A DNA stretch of 50,669 nucleotides from NCBI GenBank assembly GCA_902825985.1, contig CADEDC010000001.1, positions 22,398-73,066 of the forward strand, in the 5' to 3' direction. The notes below the pieces were generated by a model that made no database searches, was not told where the DNA came from, and worked only from the letters and a program-made list of their open reading frames with translations. Within the stretch, counting starts at the first letter, position 1, and each line of letters starts with the position of its first letter. Shown piece by piece: positions 49,468 to 50,669 of this stretch. The translations under genes were made by a program, and so were the position numbers. The stretch comes from an uncultured Acidobacteriota bacterium. Its GTDB lineage: Bacteria > Acidobacteriota > Vicinamibacteria > Vicinamibacterales > CAVVIG01.

Positions 49468-50669
49468 CGGCACGACCCTTCGCCCGGGACGGACCGGTGT
49501 CGGCTACTACAGCGAGCACCTCCTCCATCACATGATCGAGCAGGGTCCGCAGCACGAGGTGGTCGTGGTCTCCAACCGCCCGGTGGAGGTGACCCGGCCG
49601 CTGCCGTCTCGCGTTCGCGTCGAAGGGACGCGGTGGCGGACCCCGCGGCTGGTCTGGATGCACACCACCGCGCCCAGGCTGCTGCGGCGTTTGCGGGTCG
49701 ACGTCGCGCACTTCACCAATGGCATGCTGCCGCTCGGGTCGCCGGTGCCGACGGTGGTGACGATTCACGACATGAGCCTGACGCTGTTTCCGGAGCACCA
49801 TCCGTCGCGCCGGGTCATGCTCAACCGGCCGTTTCTCGACCTCGCGGCGCGCCGGGCGGATGCCATCATCACCGTCTCGCACAGCGCCAAGCGCGACATC
49901 GTCCGGCATTACGGCATCGACGCGGGCCGGGTGCACGTTGTCACCGAAGCGGCGGCGCCGCAGTTCCGGCCGGTCTCTGACGTCGCCTGGCTCGAGTCGG
50001 TCCGCCGGCGCTACGGTCTCGCCGATCGCTTCATCCTGTACGTGGGGACGATCGAGCCGCGAAAGAACCTGCGGCAGCTGCTCGAAGGCTTCGCGCGACG
50101 CAAGCGCGCCGGCGACCTTCCGCACCAGCTGGTGTGCGTCGGCCCGTACGGCTGGCTGTGTCGTGACATCGAAAACCTCATCGAGCGGCTCGGCATCGAG
50201 GACGATGTCCGGTTCACCGGCTACGTGCCGTTCGGCGACCTGCCCGCCCTCTACAACATCGCGGAGATGTTCGTGTTCCCGTCGGTCTACGAAGGTTTCG
50301 GCCTGCCGGTCATCGAGGCGATGGCGTGTGGCACGCCGACGATCATCGGTCCGACGGCGGCCCTGGTCGAAGTCGCCGGCGACGCGGCCGAGCAGGTGCC
50401 GCACCTGGATGCGCACGAGATCGGCGACGCCCTCGTGCGGCTGGCGTTCAGTCGCGAGCGACGCGAGCAGCTCGCGCTGCTGAGCCGCCGGCGGGCGACG
50501 CGGTTCTCGTGGGAGCGCGCGGCGCGTGAGACGCTCGACGTCTATCGCTGGGCGGCCGGCGGTGCACGCGGCACCGTGCCGGGAAGCGGCCGCCGCGTGG
50601 TGGGCGAGACGACCGAGGCGATTGCGGTGCTGCAGCCGTCCGGTGCCATTGCCACCGACGCCAGGAGCC
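49451..50669 (+). CDS. GT4-family glycosyltransferase, 3' end beyond the window
   Basis: The frame opens at ATG 49451 and is unbroken for 406 codons to the window end. The GT-B fold is evident: 'RIGFDGTTLRPGRTGVGYYS' at the N-terminus, 'HDMSLTLFPEHHPSRR' in the acceptor half, 'ILYVGTIEPRKNLRQLLEGF' at the start of the donor half, and the retaining E-x7-E motif in 'EGFGLPVIEAMACGTP'. It resembles mannosyltransferases of exopolysaccharide clusters. It is translationally overlapped with the polymerase-like gene. The last 40 residues before the window end look like a low-complexity tail, so the stop is probably close. Confidence 0.92.
   Translation, partial: MRIGFDGTTLRPGRTGVGYYSEHLLHHMIEQGPQHEVVVVSNRPVEVTRPLPSRVRVEGTRWRTPRLVWMHTTAPRLLRRLRVDVAHFTNGMLPLGSPVPTVVTIHDMSLTLFPEHHPSRRVMLNRPFLDLAARRADAIITVSHSAKRDIVRHYGIDAGRVHVVTEAAAPQFRPVSDVAWLESVRRRYGLADRFILYVGTIEPRKNLRQLLEGFARRKRAGDLPHQLVCVGPYGWLCRDIENLIERLGIEDDVRFTGYVPFGDLPALYNIAEMFVFPSVYEGFGLPVIEAMACGTPTIIGPTAALVEVAGDAAEQVPHLDAHEIGDALVRLAFSRERREQLALLSRRRATRFSWERAARETLDVYRWAAGGARGTVPGSGRRVVGETTEAIAVLQPSGAIATDARS

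Overview
The window is high-GC bacterial chromosome, close-packed on both strands, with no tRNA, rRNA, insertion sequence, phage gene or CRISPR array that I can see. It most resembles an Acidobacteriota genome, perhaps Vicinamibacteria-like. The pointers are a VWFA-related protein of the type common in that phylum (34527-35492), a large outer-membrane receptor with an N-terminal carboxypeptidase-regulatory-like domain, PEGA and M16 proteins, a PQQ dehydrogenase paired with a diheme cytochrome, and an AddAB repair operon. This assignment is inference from gene content, not from a marker gene.

The most striking block is 1.6-10.6 kb. It holds a complete-looking bacterial ceramide pathway: serine palmitoyltransferase, a fatty acyl-AMP ligase and an acyl carrier protein in one minus-strand operon, plus a GNAT-type bacterial ceramide synthase overlapping an SDR-type ceramide reductase. 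Interleaved are three genes that look like head-group machinery: an inositol-1-phosphate cytidylyltransferase-like enzyme and two CDP-alcohol phosphotransferases that overlap tail to tail. My working hypothesis is a self-contained locus for a phospho-head-group sphingolipid, possibly inositol-phosphoceramide made directly from CDP-inositol.

10.6-15.8 kb encodes a lipoprotein with tandem 93-residue modules and polyproline linkers, then an outer-membrane receptor. 15.9-24.9 kb is a translationally coupled run of addB, addA, a 5'-3' exonuclease and an RlmD/TrmA-type RNA methyltransferase. 25-31.2 kb carries a serine hydrolase, an M20 peptidase, a diheme cytochrome c with a PQQ-dependent dehydrogenase, and a DinB-like protein. 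31.3-39.3 kb has a hybrid histidine kinase, a divergent RelA/SpoT-like protein with a long unassigned N-terminus, a VWFA protein, an M16 peptidase and a PEGA protein.

39.3-45.2 kb is redox and sulfur metabolism: a thioredoxin-fold lipoprotein, a 1-Cys peroxiredoxin, a TSUP permease and CysD/CysN. Two promoter-to-terminator units of about 170 nt, with nearly the same terminator hairpin, lie just upstream of the lipoprotein and the permease; they look like paired small RNAs or attenuator leaders. 45.2-50.7 kb opens a surface-polysaccharide locus: nucleotidyltransferase, flippase, O-antigen ligase-like polymerase with an inserted beta-rich domain, and a GT4 glycosyltransferase cut by the window end.

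Several promoters place a TATAAT/TACAAY-type -10 box 6-7 nt before the start codon without a usable Shine-Dalgarno, so leaderless mRNAs are likely to be common here.
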